NCBI GenBank assembly: GCA_018292915.2
Contig: JACVVK020000285.1
Location: forward strand, 157,001-221,000
Length of the DNA stretch: 64,000 nt
Reading direction: 5' to 3'
Origin: Batillaria attramentaria
Lineage: Eukaryota > Mollusca > Gastropoda > Batillariidae
In this document: positions 62,828 to 64,000 of the stretch, piece by piece
Layout of the letters: the number at the start of each line of letters is the position of its first letter
Numbering within the stretch: position 1 is the stretch's first letter
Notes under the pieces: model-generated
What the model was told of the DNA's origin: nothing
Seen by the model: the letters and a program-made list of their open reading frames with translations, nothing else
Database searches by the model: none
Translations under genes and position numbers: made by a program

Positions 62828-63000
62828 GGATATTTCTCATTTAAACCCAATAGATTTTTAGTATATATTTACATCTTGTTTTAACGTGGAAATTTTTATG
62901 TTTTAAAGGACCTGGCAGAAAGGGACTTTAGCTAGCCGCGAATTAGCCTTTGTTGCTTGCGCGGCGTTAAGCCCTAAATAACTAACTAACTAACTAACTC

Positions 63001-63008
<8 letters not shown>

Positions 63009-63037
<29 letters not shown>

Positions 63038-63649
63038 GGGTTGGGTGTGTCGCCATGAGACCTGCCTACCCATCAAACATGACATGAGTAGTGCCAAAAA
63101 CCAAACGAGTAGTTTCCTGGCCGAATGAGTAGTCCTAACGTATCCCAAATGAAATGTGCCAGCTTGTTGCTTAAGCTACAAATCAACTATTCTATTCTTT
63201 GGCTTGATTGATTTGACTGGTTACAGTGTACTGCCATAGTATCTCAGTTTTTATTTTATTTTTTAAAAGCCAATTTTTTTCCTACCGGGTATTTATACAT
63301 CATTAAACTTTGAATGAGGCTCGTTCAAAAAGCTGGATCGGCGTGAGCAAAAGTTCAAATTGGATTTTATTAAACGCTAAATTATGTAGATTTAGGGGGA
63401 AAATGTGTAGTGGGGCAATTAAATGCGTAGTAGAGTAGTAAACCCAAAATTACTTAGTTTTCTATGGTCAATGTGTAGTGTAGGCAGGTCTGCGCCATTA
63501 GAACTTTCCTCATTAGAAGATAAATGACATCACAAAACAAAGCGTATCAATTGGTCCCAATGTGAAAAAATGACTTCAGGTGGTTCCTGATCTGTACAGT
63601 CCCTCCCCCCCCCCCCAAATCCTGAACATCTTCCTACGCCACTGTTTTC

Positions 63650-63693
<44 letters not shown>

Positions 63694-64000
63694 TATACAG
63701 TAACATCTGTGGTGTGTGTTTGTAATCTGACTTCGAAAAGAAGTGAACTGTAAACCAAAAACGTCACAAGTGCCGTAACAAAAGCTAAGCCAAAATCAAT
63801 TTCTTCATACAATCCTTGAAATCACATCTGAAGTCCAAAATATTGCACACACACATCAAGTTTTTAGTGTCATGTCAAAGCGCTGATCAGCAATGAGACA
63901 GATAAGTGAAAGCGGCCGCGAAAGCACGATAAGACTACTAGACCTAGTAGCTGCTCACCACTGAATGAACGACGAGTTGTACTTCGTGTTCCATAAATTG
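63009..64000. other. No supported gene; microsatellites
   Basis: (GT)n at 63003-63034 and 63652-63688 and a C run near 63603-63616. No coding frames with motif support. Confidence 0.6.

Larger units (their letters stand above)
62206..62997 (+). mobile_element. I-like copy G, 5'-truncated
   Basis: Starts in the RNase H C-terminus (RADRAANAARDG), ends with hairpin and TAAC tail. Flanked by CTCTTTGTGTG (62195-62205 and 62998-63008). Its 3' UTR is type I-like and carries a MITE. Confidence 0.92.

Overview
This is a eukaryotic, metazoan repeat-dense window, most likely from a mollusc. The evidence is spliced GT-AG exons, many dinucleotide microsatellites, Nimb/I-like non-LTR retrotransposons with RNase H and (TAAC)n tails (a type known from snails), and THAP, P-element, piggyBac, Harbinger and P2X7-tail protein families. 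The phylum is an inference; no clear single-copy host housekeeping gene is visible.

Layout. 1-2.3 kb: an antisense zinc-finger N-terminus running off the window and a two-exon hypothetical gene with a G8 frameshift. 2.64-3.0 kb: Harbinger transposase remnant. 3.04-7.47 kb: a 4.4-kb unit with 18-bp perfect terminal inverted repeats and TTAA target duplications (Kolobok-like ends). It carries two convergent spliced genes: a stand-alone P2X7 cytoplasmic-domain protein on + and a THAP zinc-finger protein on -. 7.5-18.7 kb: a tandem segmental duplication of a block of transposase debris (MADF/BESS and SANT proteins, Harbinger DDE, piggyBac DDE), into which retrotransposon 3' pieces inserted; two of these pieces are flanked by about 200-bp direct repeats. 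19.1-26.0 kb: a second THAP exon split by full-length retrotransposon copy A. 26-33 kb: an 85-bp minisatellite and several unknown TE-like antisense genes. 33.4-38.3 kb: HARBI1-like and DDE_4-like fragments, the latter split by copy B. 38.6-41.9 kb: a Myb/SANT-like gene and a coiled-coil gene. 42.1-58.1 kb: a nest of three retrotransposons (C, interrupted by intact copy D, followed by 5'-truncated E) in one 15-bp target site. 58.2-62.1 kb: antisense zinc-finger exon and a decayed P-element/THAP9-type transposase. 62.2-63.0 kb: truncated copy G carrying a 92-bp foldback MITE.

The dominant family (copies A-E, G and about 12 short pieces) has a 5' UTR of about 0.8 kb, ORF1 (three CCHC knuckles), ORF2 (endonuclease, RT, RNase H, C-terminal Cys/His motif), a 3' hairpin and a TAAC tail. 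Copy D (48066-54264) has both ORFs open and a perfect 13-bp target duplication, so it is the best candidate for a recently active element. Structure not explained by the annotation includes paired 5'-UTR hairpins with an identical 12-nt loop and compensatory stem changes, insertions of only 36-82 bp made of just the 3' hairpin and tail, and mosaic relationships among copies.
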